Positions 54,067-64,000 of a DNA stretch of 64,000 bases are shown in pieces. Location of the stretch: positions 3,517,067 to 3,581,066 of the forward strand of contig OX459099.1 in assembly GCA_949775045.1 (NCBI GenBank), in the 5' to 3' direction. The stretch comes from Metridium senile. Taxonomy: Eukaryota > Cnidaria > Anthozoa > Actiniaria > Metridiidae. The position numbers were made by a program, and so were the translations under genes. Below the pieces are notes generated by a model that saw only the letters and a program-made list of their open reading frames with translations, was not told the origin of the DNA and did no database searches. The stretch's first letter is position 1, and every line of letters begins with the position of its first letter.

Positions 54067-54130
54067 ATTACAAATGAAAAAACTGTAGTAGTGTCATTAA
54101 TTTAGTCTTTAATAACCAAACACCAATAAA

Positions 54131-54336
54131 CCTTTTAATGGTTCTCATCAAATAACCTCAGCCTTGATAATGTGTAATATATTCTTTACAATTTGACTGC
54201 AGCCTGTGGAATTTGACATGTTTCAATTAGCTTCAATTGTTTGATAATGTGTACATTCCTTAAATTACCGTGAGCTTGTTGTCAAATTGTAAAGAATATA
54301 TTGAGGCCGAGGTTTTGGACATGAACCATTAAAAGG
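54131..54336. mobile_element. Foldback just downstream of RPS15A
   Basis: CCTTTTAATGGTT / AACCATTAAAAGG ends, inner ATATTCTTTACAATTTGAC / GTCAAATTGTAAAGAATAT. Confidence 0.75.
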
Positions 54337-54339
54337 TCA

Positions 54340-55280
54340 ATTGGAGTGCAAATGTAAACTATACGAAGTGCAAATGTAAACTATATGGAGTGCAAACAGT
54401 ATAATCATGAAAGTGCAATTTCATGGTAATTCTAATCATTGTCCTGGTAGAGTGCTTGCATTGAACTAGTGAACAATGGTTTGTACTAATTCAGACTTGC
54501 TATTGCTGTTGTTAAGCTGGCACTATTTTGCACAGTAGAGTTTACCTTTGTTACTGATCTTTTATTGACATTTCAACAAAAAAGTATTTCTATTTCATCC
54601 CTTTGTTAATTCTGCAGAGATGCAATTCACCAATACAGAATTAAGACTTGACCTCAGACAAAAGCACTTCGGATCTTTACATGGGACAGCAACGTCAATT
54701 TAATAGCTTTCTTGTGCATGTTGTGTCCCAACAATACACTGATTCTGCACTGGCGAAGACAGTCTATGCTGCACATCACAGGAAAAGTTGTTTCACCATA
54801 ACTTAAATGATGTGTGTTTCTACCAGTTTTGTGTGTTTTGAGAATGAGAGCATAATTTGTACTGTTATTATCAAACACCAAGACAAAGTTGCATCGTAAA
54901 CTGTTTTATTTCTACTAAAAGAAAAGTAAAAAAACCCTCCCAGGCAGATACAATTATCTGTTTGAACACTAAATTAAAATGCCTGAAACACTTTAGACTT
55001 AAAAAGCAACTAATTGCTTTAAATAATATTAGATCATTTCATTTTAGTCCTGGCATTTCTTGGAACATGGACACTAAAGTATAGGGTCCTTCTCCATGAA
55101 CTGGAAACCTATTGTATTTGTTAGCTTTGTTCATTGTTTAACTTGAGAGTTGTGCTGTTTCTGGTTCATGGAGAAGGAGCCAAAGTGTACAATATTTTGC
55201 ACCATGCAAGAAATAGAAATTGTTTTCACAGAAGAGCCACTTATATTGTTTACACTGTTGCTTTTGCTGTCAACTAAAAA
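54340..55280. other. Convergent intergenic, RPS15A-Miro
   Basis: No gene seen. A hairpin at about 55085-55184 (GGGTCCTTCTCCATGAACTG / GGTTCATGGAGAAGGAGCC) and a duplicated 'ggagtgcaaatgtaaactat' (54344-54392) are the only structures. Confidence 0.5.
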
Positions 55281-55281
55281 T

Positions 55282-55636
55282 ATCCTACTTGTTTAAATGG
55301 AAACTAGCGAGTAAAGTAGTATAGAGTACAAACACTAAAAGTGTGCAACATAAATACCACTAAATACTGCTAAATTATGCAAATTCTTTTGTTCTCTATT
55401 GTTTAATCAACACTATTTAGTGGTAAATAGTACAAAGTATTGCACACTTTTAGTGTTTGTACTCTAGGCTGCGTCGGTGTTTGATACAAATGATAGGTAA
55501 TATAATGAAATTTGTAACATCATAAAAAATGTTGACTTAACTTTACTGACGTTTTGAGCTTTGGCCCTTCGTCGGAGATGAACATTTTTTATGGTGTTAC
55601 AAATTTCACTTTATTACCTATCATCCTACTTGTTTA
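55282..55636. mobile_element. Penelope/retrozyme-like relic, copy 5, 14-bp target duplication, nested MITE
   Basis: ATCCTACTTGTTTA flanks on both sides (55282-55295, 55623-55636). It contains the inverted GATAGGTAAT arms and, on the minus strand, CCGACGAAGGGCCAAAGCTC followed by AAAACGTC. A mariner-like MITE sits at 55324-55464. Confidence 0.75.
55324..55464. mobile_element. mariner-like MITE, nested, perfect 25-bp TIRs
   Basis: GAGTACAAACACTAAAAGTG and its exact inverse, TA duplicated at 55322-55323 and 55465-55466. The other relic copies show the empty site agtataggctg. Confidence 0.9.
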
Positions 55637-55839
55637 GGTGTTAGATTTCACAACAACCTGTCAATACTAATATATTAATTATTTTGTTTCCAACTGAATG
55701 TTATGTTATCATCAGAAGAAAATATGACAATCACAGGCCAGTTTGCTTTCACTCATGTTATCAGCAGTTTAATTCCATGCTACAATAAAAGGGATGTTCT
55801 CTGAAATATCTTTGTTGAAGACAGCAAGGTAAAGTTCCG

Positions 55840-63962
<8,123 letters not shown>

Positions 63963-64000
63963 TTAAAAAGAACATGTTTCAATGCCTCTCTTTAATGCAG

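Overview
The window is intron-rich, AT-rich metazoan nuclear DNA. An anthozoan cnidarian (sea anemone or coral) is my best guess. The basis is the gene set (a large polycystin-1-like receptor-channel carrying WSC, LamG and discoidin domains), the intron-dense gene structures and the very high load of small foldback/MITE elements. The species is not proven by anything visible here.

Four protein genes account for the coding capacity. (1) 5161-37719, plus strand: a polycystin-1-like gene. I reconstructed 26 exons whose splice sites and phases all agree (about 4,361 aa; the true 5' end was not found). Domain order is discoidin (F5/8C) - unassigned module - LamG - second discoidin - WSC - a 4-kb exon of PKD repeats and REJ - GAIN/GPS - TM1 - PLAT - further TM helices - polycystin (TOP) ectodomain - pore region - acidic tail. 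(2) 40842-50540, minus strand: an EML-family (HELP + WD40) microtubule-associated protein. Its first exon encodes a retrotransposon Gag-like region, with a CCHC zinc knuckle and a hexapeptide repeat, that splices in phase onto the HELP exon. (3) 51271-54046, plus strand: ribosomal protein S15A, complete in four exons (130 aa). It is divergent from the EML gene across a roughly 0.7 kb shared upstream region. (4) 55840-63904, minus strand: the 3' two-thirds of a mitochondrial Rho GTPase (Miro/RHOT), with EF-hands, C-terminal GTPase domain and C-terminal membrane anchor. Its 5' part lies beyond the right edge. It is convergent with RPS15A.

Region by region: 1-9059 is largely gene-free and packed with foldback elements, apart from one plausible upstream polycystin exon. 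9060-37719 is the polycystin gene; its introns hold microsatellites, two tRNA-derived SINE families, large palindromes and a roughly 2 kb minisatellite. 37720-40841 is repeat-rich intergenic DNA. 40842-50540 is the EML gene, with GAT-, TAAA-, CACAG- and ACTG-type simple repeats in its introns. 50541-64000 holds RPS15A and Miro with more nested MITEs.

The genes do not form a functional cluster; they are unrelated neighbours. The most unusual points are the Gag-like/EML fusion, relics with hammerhead-ribozyme-like cores and 12-16 bp target duplications (Penelope-like or retrozyme hypothesis), three separate tandem duplications of splice-site segments, a minisatellite grown from the end of a hAT-like MITE, and several nested insertions that give a relative age order for the MITE families. 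All exon models here are hand-derived from splice signals and phase, without transcripts or database searches.
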